Shown: one piece after another, positions 1 through 9,504 of the stretch
Position numbering within the stretch: position 1 is the stretch's first letter
Layout: each line of letters opens with the position of its first letter
Assembly: GCA_000277445.1 (NCBI GenBank)
Contig: AJWJ01000085.1
Span: forward strand, 1 to 60,729
From: Polysphondylium violaceum
Lineage: Eukaryota > Evosea > Eumycetozoa > Dictyosteliales > Dictyosteliaceae
Reading direction: 5' to 3'
Length of the DNA: 60,729 nt
Notes under the pieces: model-generated
The model's database searches: none
Told to the model about the DNA's origin: nothing
What the model saw: the letters and a program-made list of their open reading frames with translations, nothing else
Made by a program: the position numbers and the translations under genes

Positions 1-57
1 CCTGCTTTGGAAAATGACTAAAAAAAAAATCAAAAAAAAATTCTAAAAAATTAAAAA

Positions 58-239
58 TCATCTTTGCAACTTTTGCTAAAAGTACAGTCACGGCAAAACA
101 AAAAGGCTTGACTCAATGTGTCTTTTTTCCCCCAGCAAGGCCACAAGCACGCAAATTCTCAACCACACCAGTCTTGCGTGAACTTGAATCTCATGCATTA
201 TCTGCACTTATTACATTGACCAGATTAAAAATAATGTAA
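58..239 (-). ncRNA. Candidate small structured RNA (unidentified)
   Basis: This stretch is clearly less AT-rich than its surroundings and contains a perfect 7-bp inverted repeat (CACGCAA at about 150, TTGCGTG at about 174). On the minus strand it lies downstream of a DUSE-like motif at 294-302 and runs into several T-runs between 57 and 25, with a weaker T5 at 101-105. That layout fits the dictyostelid small-RNA gene plan of DUSE, TATA-like stretch, RNA body and oligo-T end. I could not match it to U1-U6, U3, SRP or RNase P RNA. An alternative is the last exon of a plus-strand gene: a C/T tract ending in AG at 135 is followed by 34 open codons to a stop at 237-239. No expression evidence is available here. 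Confidence 0.3.
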
Positions 240-293
240 CTTTTATTGATTATTTACACAGACTGAGAGAGAATATTGAATATTTACATTTGA

Positions 294-302
294 TTATGGG
301 TT
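294..302 (-). promoter_or_regulatory. DUSE-like upstream element
   Basis: Read on the minus strand this is AACCCATAA, an exact match to the Dictyostelium upstream sequence element consensus A(A/T)CCCATAA, which sits about 60 bp before small-RNA start sites. The expected start would fall near 225-235, where the GC-richer block begins. About one chance match is expected in this much AT-rich DNA, and another exact match lies inside the SWEET coding region near 5787, so it is supportive only. Confidence 0.35.
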
Positions 303-330
303 TTGCGATTATATGATTGTGATTATGATA

Positions 331-1302
331 TTATTCATTGACTATGGTATACAGGGTTTCATAGAGATTTGTATCTGTGAATTTGAATCCATAGTTGACT
401 AATTTAGTTGGAATGATATTTTGACTGTTGAGCATTGTTTCACCGGCCATCTCTTTGCCCATAACCATGTTGATCAAAAACTCTGGCACCCAGCAAATGG
501 TGGGTCGGTTCAACACTGATCCAAGGGTTTTGGTAAACTCTGCGTTGGTAGAGGGATTTATGCTGGACACGTTGACGGGTCCATTGACTTGATTGTTGGT
601 GATGATGAATTCAATGATGGACAATGTGTCTCTCATTGATACCCATGGAATGTATTGCTGGCCACTACCGACGATCCCGCCAAGACCAAATAGAAAAGGA
701 TAGTAGATGGTGCCCAAGAACGCACCCGATAAATGCAATACGAGACCAATTCTCAGATGTACAATACGTGTGGCGACGGGTGTGTTGGTGCCTGCGCTTG
801 GCGTGGCCTCTTCCTTTTTGACAATGTTTCTGTTTCTCTCGTGAAGAGGTTCACAGGCCTTTTCCCATTTCTCCACGACGTCTGCCAAGAAACCCTGGCC
901 TTTTGGTGCAAATTCGTCGGTGGGGCTTGAGCAGTTGGTGCCATAGATTGTGCATCCGCTAGCTGAGATAAACAACTGAGGTGGATTCTTGAGCCCAGCC
1001 AACGTCTCGCACAACAAATGAGTTGGCTTTACTCTACTCTCGAGAATCTTTCTCTTTTTGTCCTCTGTCCAAAAGCCCACAATATTCTCGCCAGAGAGAT
1101 GTATCACTACATTGGGCGATAAATTTTCCAATGTATCTTTATCCAATTGGCCACGTTCTGGATTCCATTCTATTTCATATCTAGAGGTTGATGGGCGTCT
1201 GACGAGTGTATACACCTCATATTGCTCAATCTTTGATCTGAGAAATTCAACCAAAGGTGATCCAATAAATCCTGACGATCCACTTATTAATATTTTTTTC
1301 AT
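331..1302 (-). CDS. SDR39U1/YfcH-type NAD(P)-binding epimerase-family protein
   Basis: A single-exon 323-residue protein of the extended short-chain dehydrogenase superfamily. The N-terminus has the Rossmann motif GSSGFIGSPLV (about residues 7-17), followed by an atypical SDR fold with a C-terminal domain (DUF1731-like) ending near GFKFTDTNLYETL. Length and layout match bacterial YfcH and human SDR39U1, whose substrate is not established; binding of NADP(H) is expected from the family. An insert rich in E, K, T and P (about residues 158-178) interrupts the conserved core and looks like dictyostelid low-complexity expansion. The start is the Met directly before the Rossmann strand. No targeting peptide is evident, so a cytosolic location is likely. 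Confidence 0.85.
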   Translation of the reverse strand: MKKILISGSSGFIGSPLVEFLRSKIEQYEVYTLVRRPSTSRYEIEWNPERGQLDKDTLENLSPNVVIHLSGENIVGFWTEDKKRKILESRVKPTHLLCETLAGLKNPPQLFISASGCTIYGTNCSSPTDEFAPKGQGFLADVVEKWEKACEPLHERNRNIVKKEEATPSAGTNTPVATRIVHLRIGLVLHLSGAFLGTIYYPFLFGLGGIVGSGQQYIPWVSMRDTLSIIEFIITNNQVNGPVNVSSINPSTNAEFTKTLGSVLNRPTICWVPEFLINMVMGKEMAGETMLNSQNIIPTKLVNYGFKFTDTNLYETLYTIVNE

Positions 1303-1780
1303 TTTAAATTTTGTATGTATACGAATGTATTATGTATATATCTATATCAAATCAAAATATACAATTTAGTATATTGATCAACCAGAAAAAGAAAAAAAAA
1401 ATAAAAAAAAATAAAATGAAAAATAATATTTTTAAAAAAGGGGTGTTGTGTGAATCTTATCTTTCATCACATGTGTTTATATGATCATTTTTCAAAATGA
1501 GTCATCATTTCATTGGATAAGTGTTTAATTATTTAATACATTATCAGAAATACAAAATCCTGTATCTATGTCTCTAGGATGTGTCATGTGACTCTTTAAA
1601 AATATCGACCAAAAAAATCTTTATTATTAGCAATATTTGCTTTTTTTTTAAATTTTTTTTTTTTAATTTTTTTTAAAATTTGAAAAATTACCCATTCCAC
1701 ACACACTGATACACACCACCACACCCACGCGACGTAACGTTTAAATCTGTGTAATCGTGTAATTTTTATCTATAGAGAAT
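1303..1780. other. Intergenic, divergent promoter region
   Basis: This separates the minus-strand SDR gene from the plus-strand p101-like gene and so carries both 5' flanks. It is very AT-rich with long A and T homopolymers (1387-1420, 1640-1685) and a CA-rich block at 1697-1725. I see no coding or RNA gene. Confidence 0.6.
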
Positions 1781-4700
1781 ATGGAAAGCACAGATGTTGT
1801 TGATCAACAACAACAATCAACTCCAACAACAAATAATAATAACAATAATACAAATAGTGGATCATTTTATTTACAACCCACTTTGATTCATATATCTGAA
1901 ATACTTCAACACTCTGTAGATTTAAAATTATGTTCATCCATAGCAACACATAATGTATTTTGGGATACTTTACTCCATAATCTTGAGAATAACCCTGATG
2001 GTATATCAATGATTATCTCTCTACTTTTGACAAAATACATTCAATTACACAATAATACTGAAAAGTCCTCCAACTATTCACTTATTCAGGCGTTGTACAC
2101 TAAATTGACAAACTCAAATTCAATTGAAGAGTTTAATCAACTTATTAGTAATAGTATGTCACATGCTGCCTCTTCTTCTACAACAGCGGCACCTGCAACA
2201 ACACCCATATCACCAGACACTTCTTTATCTATCTCTCCCTCTTGTACAGATAAAGAACAAATTGAATCAACACCAACAGCAGTAATTGAGAATAATAATC
2301 AAGAAGAAACTATTACAGCTACAACAGACTCACCTACTGAACAATCTACCAATACATTAAATGATGAACAACAAGAGAATAAGAACAATTTTGAAATAGT
2401 TTCAAATGATGATTTATCACCACCTTCATCACCAACACCATCATTTGAACAAATATTACCACCACCTTTATTGTCAGCAGAAGAGCAAAGAGAATTGGAA
2501 TCTACCAAGAAATCTATATTAATCACCATTTCATTTATTGCCTTGATACATCAATTCAACTCACAGTTTCCTACACTAAAGGTTATTTTAAACAAATTCA
2601 ACGAGTTGAATGTCGACAAAAGTAAACCAGAATCTTTTCTTCAAGTTGAAATATCAAAATTACTTTCCGTTGGCTATCAAGAAAGCAATGATTTCTTTTT
2701 CTTTTTAATTGATCAAAGCTCTGATATTGGAAATATATCATTGATTGGAACAAGTTCCACCGATAGCTTGATTGGCGGTATATTGGGCGATGGCAATTCA
2801 ATGCCCTCCGCAGCAAGTGGTGCTGGCAGCAGAGAGTCTACAATTATAACAGACAACATCAACAGCTCTAGCGACAACGTTGGTATGAGTGGAGCAAATA
2901 ATAGTGATTCTCTAAACAACTCTGCATCCAATATAGGCACCTCGGGAACTTCGGCTGTTGAACTCAAACACATTAAAAACACTCTACTCAATGCATCGAT
3001 AAGAGAGATTCTCAAGAGTGGAAACGGAGGTGGCACATCCAAAATCCTATTCGAGAATCTATTCTTGTTTCTCAAGCACCCATTATTGATGGAAAAGAGA
3101 ATGTTGTACTTTTTACAAATGCTAAAACACTATATCCTCATTACGCCAGGCATTCCAGTCACTACACTTCAAACTGCTATGACTATCATTAAACCCTACT
3201 TTATCTTGCCCAAACCATATTGTGACTTTGCAAAAGAGCTTTTAGAGATTCTATCGTTGGAAATCAAGTGCCCTGGCTCCTACTTCCGTTCAACCCTTTC
3301 ATTGGAATTCCCATCCATTGTTTTGTCACCCAATATGATGAACTCTTCCAATTTGGCCAGTGTTCTCAATTCTACTAAAACTGTCAGACCTACTATCCAC
3401 ATGCTTGTCGATCGATATAACACCCAAGCTTTGCTCACTCAAGAGCTATTTGAAACAAATTACAAGCTAAATATACCATCCATTACTCAACTCCAATCAA
3501 ACAATATCCTCAACATATTTTATAGAGTTATGGGTATTGATAATTTAGCATTGGGTTTAGAGTTTGTCGATCCTCTAGATATCTCTCATTTCCATTTCAA
3601 ACTCTTGGAGCTGATGAATAAGACTCTTTATTTTGAATCCAATGAATCTCGAGAAATTAGAATCAAAGAGATGGCTGCCATTAGAGAGGAAATTATTAAA
3701 TCAATATCAACCAACAACACCTCAAACAAAGTCTATGATCATGCCCCCAAACCAATCCATTTGCCAAACTTAAACTATCAATTCCTTTCACTCTATAGAA
3801 TAAGCATTAGAAATAAGAAACCCGATGATTATGGAACAGTTTTCCAATTTCCAGTTTACAAAAAAACCATTACATCGCTTGTTAATTTTTTATCAAACTA
3901 TCAAGATCAAGAATATAATCAACAGGTAAAAATATGTATTGTTGGCAATGATGCTTCTATTCAACACGTATTGGGTTCATTTACCTATCTAAAATATCAT
4001 TCACCTGAATTATTTGATGATTTAGATATAGTATTTTATCTCTTACCTGCTGGTACAGGTCAATGTAAGCTTTCAGACTTTATTTCATCTTATGATTCTT
4101 GGTATCATAGACAAGTTCGTTTAGCTTTAAAGTATTTATTGATTTATTATTACTATTATTATTATAATTATATTAATACATTTATTTTCAGATCACTTTA
4201 TTATATTATACCAAGTTTTGTACCACCAACTATTGGTATTAATTCAAATAGACAATCAGCATTTATGGATTCAATCTCAATGTTTAAAGAAGAAAATTTT
4301 AGAAATTCCTACTCTTCTCCAATCAAAGAAAGAGAAAATGAAGAAAAGGAAAAGGAAAAAGAAAAAGAAAAAGAAAAATTAACAAATAACAACAATGAAG
4401 AGTTTACTAAAATTTTAAAAACACCATCACATGTAATTCAAACTGAAGTAGAATATTATTTTAGAGAAGCATCATTTAGAGTAGATATTCCAGTTATGAA
4501 ATGTGAATGTTGGATGGACGAAAACACTTATCTTTCAATTCCATTTTGTATGAAGGCCGAAATCAATACCAACACATATCTTGCCTCTCAAGGTGAAGGT
4601 CTAGATTCCTCTCATTTTTCAAAACTATTACAAAAGTATTCTCCTCCAAGTGTCAATATGAAATTCCAACAATGTAATCAAATGGGCACACCTATCCAAC

Positions 4701-5059
4701 CAATGACCATTGAGAACAAAACATTTTATGGTCTTGAAGTAAACAATGTCTATCCTAAATCCTATAACCAAAATTCAAATGGTCAGTCTAGATTAGCCTT
4801 TAAACCAAAAATGCAACTTACTCTTGTAGAAGCTGAACAAAAGAAAAAGAAAATCATCTCCTCTCAAGAAAAACACCAATTCTATGCCTCATCCATTGAA
4901 GTTGAACTCACTGATAAAAAGAAACAGTTTGATATTCTATTGGATGGTCAACTTCATGGTCCATTTACCAAGATTCGTTTATCATTTTGTAATATTGCCA
5001 ATACTGTAACAAAAGAACAATATTTATCTTTTCCAATTATGAGTTTTTTACCTTATTAG
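1781..5059 (+). CDS. p101 (PIK3R5/PIK3R6)-like PI3-kinase adaptor
   Basis: The open frame runs 1092 codons. A 60-bp GT-AG intron at 4132-4191 is stop-free and a multiple of three; it would otherwise encode an implausible Tyr-rich run, and its removal gives about 1072 residues. After a Gln/Asn/Ser/Thr-rich N-terminal third comes a helical region with PYCDFAKELLEILSLEIK then CPG and an aromatic (about 476-500). This parallels vertebrate p101 (PYC..CQELL....EL.APG..Y). A Rossmann-like segment KICIVGNDASIQHVLGSF (about 715) parallels p101 VVVFGSDRISGKVARAY, followed by YDSWYHRQ (about 771; p101 LDPWYERN), QTEVEYYF and a C-terminus FPIMSF (p101 LPIMTF). In animals p101 binds p110-gamma and G-beta-gamma. 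A similar role with a RAS/G-beta-regulated class I PI3K is inference. The match is from memory of the family. Confidence 0.72.
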   Translation: MESTDVVDQQQQSTPTTNNNNNNTNSGSFYLQPTLIHISEILQHSVDLKLCSSIATHNVFWDTLLHNLENNPDGISMIISLLLTKYIQLHNNTEKSSNYSLIQALYTKLTNSNSIEEFNQLISNSMSHAASSSTTAAPATTPISPDTSLSISPSCTDKEQIESTPTAVIENNNQEETITATTDSPTEQSTNTLNDEQQENKNNFEIVSNDDLSPPSSPTPSFEQILPPPLLSAEEQRELESTKKSILITISFIALIHQFNSQFPTLKVILNKFNELNVDKSKPESFLQVEISKLLSVGYQESNDFFFFLIDQSSDIGNISLIGTSSTDSLIGGILGDGNSMPSAASGAGSRESTIITDNINSSSDNVGMSGANNSDSLNNSASNIGTSGTSAVELKHIKNTLLNASIREILKSGNGGGTSKILFENLFLFLKHPLLMEKRMLYFLQMLKHYILITPGIPVTTLQTAMTIIKPYFILPKPYCDFAKELLEILSLEIKCPGSYFRSTLSLEFPSIVLSPNMMNSSNLASVLNSTKTVRPTIHMLVDRYNTQALLTQELFETNYKLNIPSITQLQSNNILNIFYRVMGIDNLALGLEFVDPLDISHFHFKLLELMNKTLYFESNESREIRIKEMAAIREEIIKSISTNNTSNKVYDHAPKPIHLPNLNYQFLSLYRISIRNKKPDDYGTVFQFPVYKKTITSLVNFLSNYQDQEYNQQVKICIVGNDASIQHVLGSFTYLKYHSPELFDDLDIVFYLLPAGTGQCKLSDFISSYDSWYHRQVRLALKYLLIYYYYYYYNYINTFIFRSLYYIIPSFVPPTIGINSNRQSAFMDSISMFKEENFRNSYSSPIKERENEEKEKEKEKEKEKLTNNNNEEFTKILKTPSHVIQTEVEYYFREASFRVDIPVMKCECWMDENTYLSIPFCMKAEINTNTYLASQGEGLDSSHFSKLLQKYSPPSVNMKFQQCNQMGTPIQPMTIENKTFYGLEVNNVYPKSYNQNSNGQSRLAFKPKMQLTLVEAEQKKKKIISSQEKHQFYASSIEVELTDKKKQFDILLDGQLHGPFTKIRLSFCNIANTVTKEQYLSFPIMSFLPY

Positions 5060-5150
5060 TATAATATAATAAAAGAATAGTAAAAAACATATCTACATAT
5101 TTATAAATCAATAAACTTTTTTTATTATTTTTTTTTATTAATCTTCTTCT

Positions 5151-5955
5151 TTATGGCATAGCACCATCTTTTGTGAATTCATCATCGATGTTCGGAGTTG
5201 TATTTACAGCCATTTGAATTTTAGATCTAAAATCTTGAAAAGATTTTGGAATAACATAGTAAATCATAAATAAACAAAAAAATAAAGAAATAATTGGACC
5301 TATACAGCCCATGAAGTAAGCCCATGTTGAATACTTTTCATTAGAGAGATAAGCAAACACACCATTTAAAGGAAATCCAAAAATACTACTTATGAGTAAA
5401 TGATGATTATATCCATGCAAATTCTTTCTTTTTAATAGATCACCAAAAAACATCAATGGTGTAAAGGTAAATAATAAATTGGCATACATTACCAAAGTAC
5501 CAAAATACTTTACTCGATTATTATTAAAAATTGGTATAAATAAAAATATACTAATCATACCAAATAATATAATTAAATAACATATTGTAAATTTAACAAT
5601 TCTATTTCTCTGACGTTTTAATCATATTAATATTATTTTATATTTTTCAACACACAATACATACAAAAGAAAATTTATGTTTAATAAAAAATAAAACATA
5701 AAAGAAACAACCAATACAACCCAGGATGTTTATTGGAATGAGAAATGAAGAGTATTTAAAATAATCTTGAGCAAAAAAGTTATATAAAACCCATAATAGA
5801 TATACTCCGAAAAATGTAACATAAGGATATGGATTAAAGCTTGAATAATCACTGGTTTTTCTAACTTTTCTTATACTTGGAATTCCTGATAAAATTAAAA
5901 ATATATTGGTTATTGTTGCTACAACAACATAACAAATTCCAAACTCTTGTACCAT
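5151..5955 (-). CDS. SWEET (MtN3/saliva) sugar transporter
   Basis: A two-exon gene. Exon 1 is 5665-5955 and exon 2 is 5151-5609, joined in phase 0 across a 55-bp intron (5610-5664, GTATGT...CAG), giving 249 residues, the usual length of a seven-helix SWEET. The first MtN3 repeat has GIPSIRKVRKTSDYSSFNPYP followed by LLWVLYN, the typical signature. The second repeat has FGTLVMYANLLFTFTPL and SSIFGFPLNGVFAYL. SWEETs are bidirectional sugar uniporters of the plasma or endosomal membranes. An upstream in-frame Met at 6018 would add 21 residues; the Met at 5955 sits better before helix 1. The 3' end converges on the p101-like gene with 91 bp between stop codons. Confidence 0.85.
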
Positions 5956-6018
5956 TGAGATTATTTTTTTATATATATTAATAAAATTGGAATAGATAAA
6001 AAAAAGAGTTTTTCCCAA

Positions 6019-6892
6019 TTAAAGGAGAGTAATTTTATTATAAATCAAAACAAGAGTAACATACTTCATCATTTATCTTTTATCCACCATATAATTAATT
6101 AAAAATATTAATATTTATACCATTTTCATGAACTTTTTACTACCAAATACTGTCTATAAAAGGTTATGTAAGTATGTGGGTGGGTTAAAAAAATAAATAA
6201 TAGGAGTAGGTAGTAGTACTATTAGAGTATCTGAAACTGTTTTGGTATGTGTATACAACGACTTCCCTATAGTGGTTTTAGTGATGATCATCGTAGAGAT
6301 ATTGTGATTAGCTCTATGGAAATGTGGCACTTTTTTCAATTTGTACAAAAGGGGGAATTATTGTGAACAACATCCCACCACCATATTTATTATTTAGTAT
6401 GATTAAAAATAGAACTATTTTTTTATCACACAATTGTAGTAGTAGTATGTAAAAAAACCTCCGAAAAAGGGTTAATTGATCAAAATAAATATGATATAAT
6501 TAATTTATATATTTGTATATAATTGCATATATCACCACCCCCACACCCTTTTGGATTTTTACCCCGAAACTTTTATCAATTGTGTGTGGAAAGAGTGTGT
6601 GTGGTGGCGCTATCTATTATCAGAGTGATACTCTCAGATGAAGCTGAGTTTGGTGAGACAGCTATATAAAGTAACTTATGGGTAGCCCATTTTTACTACT
6701 AACTTATATAGAAGCATAATGAAAACATGATTTCCCAAGTTGATTTTATAATAAATGGGAAGCAATGATCATTGGTGTTTTAAACATCTCTTGAAATGGA
6801 TAGGGAATGTATGTGTGAGGGTATTAATAGACTGATTTAAAAAATTAAATCTAGTTTATTAAGTTTACAAGATAGTACAGCAGTGGAGTGGA
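6019..6892. other. Intergenic region with one foldback segment
   Basis: No convincing gene. A possible 64-codon minus-strand frame at 6154-6348 lacks coding character. The interval holds GT-rich and T-rich stretches and a compact group of small hairpins at 6622-6694, listed separately. Confidence 0.5.
6622..6694 (+). other. Cluster of small hairpins ending in a T-run
   Basis: Three perfect short stems lie in 70 bp: AGAGT/ACTCT (622-626 with 630-634 of this kilobase), CTCAG/CTGAG (633-637 with 644-648) and TGGG/CCCA (679-682 with 686-689). The last is followed directly by TTTTT at 6690-6694. A TATATAAA box lies at 6664-6671. The function is unknown: it may be a small RNA 3' end or promoter architecture, and short stems can arise by chance. 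Confidence 0.25.
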
Positions 6893-7513
6893 TTAATACA
6901 AATTCGTTTTTGAATAGTTTGGATAAAACCCAAGAATAGTAGTAAACCTTTGATTTTGGCTCAATGTCAAGATAAATTCACTTCTACTGACTCTTGGTTT
7001 AGTATCAAACACATTTTTAATAATCTTTTGAGCTTCATCTACCTGATATTTACCAGCTGCTTGAGCACTGGAAATTAATACTGCATACAATCTAAAAGTT
7101 TCATTTCCTTCCAAGAATCCTGAACCGTCTGAATCAAATACATCAAATAAGCAACCCAATTTTTCTTCAATGGGAGCTATTTTTGAAATTGAAAACAAAT
7201 ATAAATGATATTAATATCATTAAAAACACGATAATATGATATTTTTGTAAATACCTCTCGTAAATAAATGTAATGCACCAATAAACTCTTTGCAATCTAA
7301 TCTACCATTCTAGATATAAATTAAAAATTAGTTAAAAACGAAAAAAAAAAATGATCATTATAATGTTTACTTTAATCCCTCCTGATCTCCATAATACTCT
7401 CTTTTGAAATCCTCTTGTAATTTATTAATATCATTTTTAGAAAAAGATGTTTTAGCTATAAGATCTTTTCTTTCTTCAGGTGTAAAACCTCCTATACTTT
7501 GTGCATTACCCAT
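6893..7513 (-). CDS. Degenerate EF-hand protein, paralogue of the neighbour
   Basis: Best model: exon 1 7371-7513, exon 2 7255-7301 and exon 3 6893-7176, giving 157 residues. It starts MGNAQS, a likely N-myristoylation signal. The C-terminal half aligns with the adjacent gene (NGRLDCKEFIGAL; APIEEKLGCLFDVFD; EF loop DSDGSGFLEGNE). About 35 residues are missing relative to the neighbour, covering EF-hand 1 and the start of EF-hand 2. The obvious acceptor after 7310 does not keep the frame; a downstream acceptor (exon from 7301) does, at the cost of the second EF loop. Only one EF loop is therefore canonical. It is either a diverging duplicate with altered calcium binding or a gene beginning to decay. 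Confidence 0.6.
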
Positions 7514-7811
7514 CGTAATTAAATAATATTTAATATTAAATGTTTTTGAAATTAAATAAACTCAACTTTTGGGCCAAAAATTTAAAAAAAAAAAGGAAAA
7601 TTTCAAAAATCAGAACTTTGCACCAAACCGTAAATGGTTCCTTGAATTAAAAGTAATCAAGAGATAATAATTGTTCTTGATTATTTACCTAATATAGCTC
7701 ACCATCAAAACAGGAAGGATGATCTTGATCAGTTTTAAAATTAGTTTTCTACAAAAATAAAAGATAATTTTATTTGGAAAAAGTTTACAATGTGTGGGAT
7801 CTTTTTTTTGC

Positions 7812-8464
7812 TTAATATAATAATCCACAAAGAGATGGATAGAGACCAATGAGTCTAACAAATTTGTCATTACCTGAAAGGGTAGATACAAAATCAGCTT
7901 TGCTCATTCTGGTATTTGAGAAATTGAGTGTACTTTCTAAATAACTTTCAACGATTTCTGGACCAGAACCAAGTCTGATTGCGGTGATGGAGAAGAGATT
8001 TCTAGCGGCCACTAACTCGTCAATATCAAGAAAACCAGATTTATCGTTATCAAATACATCAAATAAGCATTCCAACTTTTCTTTGATTGGTGCAGCGGTA
8101 AGGAGATACAAAGCACCGATAAATTCTCTAACATCCAATTTACCATTCTATCATTCAATGATATTGATTAGTATTCTATCAAATAAAGAATATATTCTTT
8201 ATTTGGTTAAGAAAAAAAGGTAATATTTACTTTATCAGCATCAAAACAATTGAATAATGAAGTCAATTCGGCATCACTCCAACCATCCAATCTAGTTCTG
8301 AAAGCTTGTTTAAATTCATCAAAATTGAGACCACCACTGTTGTCTTTATCAAAACTTGTTTTGAAATCATTTTGGAGTCTAGCAATTTCTTCTTTAGTAT
8401 ATTTAGTCTTATTGGCAAGAGATTTGACATCACTGCTTGATAAAGTACTTGAACCGGCACCCAT
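7812..8464 (-). CDS. EF-hand calcium-binding protein, probably myristoylated
   Basis: A two-exon gene: 8231-8464 and 7812-8147, phase 0, 189 residues. Three canonical 12-residue EF loops are visible: DKDNSGGLNFDE, DADKNGKLDVRE (split exactly by the intron) and DNDKSGFLDIDE. The N-terminus MGAGSSTLSS fits the N-myristoylation consensus (Gly2, Ser6), suggesting a calcium-myristoyl membrane switch like recoverin or calcineurin-B family proteins; that role is inference. It lies 298 bp from a shortened paralogue on the same strand with the same first-intron position, so the pair arose by tandem duplication. Confidence 0.85.
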
Positions 8465-9033
8465 TTTATTTGTTGTATATGTTTATAAAAAACTTAAATG
8501 ATGATTTTTTTTAAATTGGATGTGAAAAGTGAAAAAAAGTGGGTTTTTTTAGATATTTTTAAAAAAAAAGAAATCAAAGAATTTGTGAAAAAAAATACTA
8601 ATATATTTTCGTACCCATCACTTTTTGTCCCTAATTAATTTTGGTGCTACCCATCATTTGATAATATTAGCATAATTATAGAAATATAATGTGAATTGAT
8701 TTCGTCATTGATTTATGGAAAAAGTCATTTATTTTACTACAGAAATAATATAGAAACGTTTAAAATGACATGTGTCATAATGATTATTGATCTCTTATCT
8801 TAAACCGAAATTTCAACGATGGTAACTAATCATCATAATTTGTTGTTGTAAATTTTAAAAAAAAATTTTTCATTCATTTTCATTTTTTGTAAAATATAAA
8901 TAACCCACACCCCACCTCTCATGATGATCACCTAATAAAAATATTTTCATTCCAATTTAGTAACACACATTACTACTACATAAATCTATATATCTAATAT
9001 ATATCTCAATTACATATATAATACAATACAAAC
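8465..9033. other. Intergenic, divergent promoter region
   Basis: This holds the 5' flanks of the EF-hand gene (minus) and the DUF1772 gene (plus). It is AT-rich, with a CA-rich tract at 8903-8920 and repeated TATA-like runs at 8985-9025 just before the plus-strand start. No gene is seen. Confidence 0.6.
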
Positions 9034-9504
9034 ATGAAAGATTATCAACCAATATTAAAGTTTTTAGCAGTTGGAGCTTCTGGTATCTTTGCAGGACAGG
9101 CATTGGCTATCTCTACTCTTACTGTGCCTAGAATGTTAAAGGAACAAAAAGAAGATTCCAATAGAGCAATTCAAACATTTGGTGAAATGTATGGCACTGC
9201 CGCTATTATGCAGGCACCACTCAGCATTATATCTGGTGTAGCAGGTGGTCTAATGTTTTATCATTACTGTCGTTGTCCACGATGGTTAACAGGCTCGGTG
9301 TTGGCTTTCTTTTCCATCCCCTTCACACTCCTCATTATGGCACCCCAAGTAAACAAAGAACTTCTTGGTTATCATAAAGGTCATCAACAAGCTCAACCTG
9401 AAAGAGCCAAACAACTATTGGAGAAATGGAGTTTTCTCCACTCTATTAGAACAGTAACCTCATTGGCTGGTTTTGGAATCATGCTTGCCATCGTTGTTTT
9501 ATAA
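9034..9504 (+). CDS. DUF1772 (anthrone-oxygenase-like) membrane protein
   Basis: A single-exon 156-residue protein with four predicted hydrophobic helices (about 8-28, 58-78, 85-103 and 136-155). The first, LAVGASGIFAGQALAIS, and the NKELLGYH plus W.FLHSIRT segments fit the DUF1772 family. Some fungal members are called anthrone oxygenases, but most members have no known reaction. Loop residues typical of the family (a conserved His/Arg in the last loop, LHSIRT) are present. The start follows an A-rich leader and is the only plausible Met. The gene is isolated, with 3.5 kb of apparently gene-free DNA downstream. Confidence 0.7.
   Translation: MKDYQPILKFLAVGASGIFAGQALAISTLTVPRMLKEQKEDSNRAIQTFGEMYGTAAIMQAPLSIISGVAGGLMFYHYCRCPRWLTGSVLAFFSIPFTLLIMAPQVNKELLGYHKGHQQAQPERAKQLLEKWSFLHSIRTVTSLAGFGIMLAIVVL

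Noticed and set aside
5787-5795. Exact AACCCATAA DUSE match on the plus strand
   Set aside because: It lies inside conserved SWEET coding sequence (LLWVLY segment on the minus strand), so it is best taken as chance.
6154-6348. 64-codon minus-strand frame
   Set aside because: Low complexity and AT-rich, with no splice partner or family resemblance.
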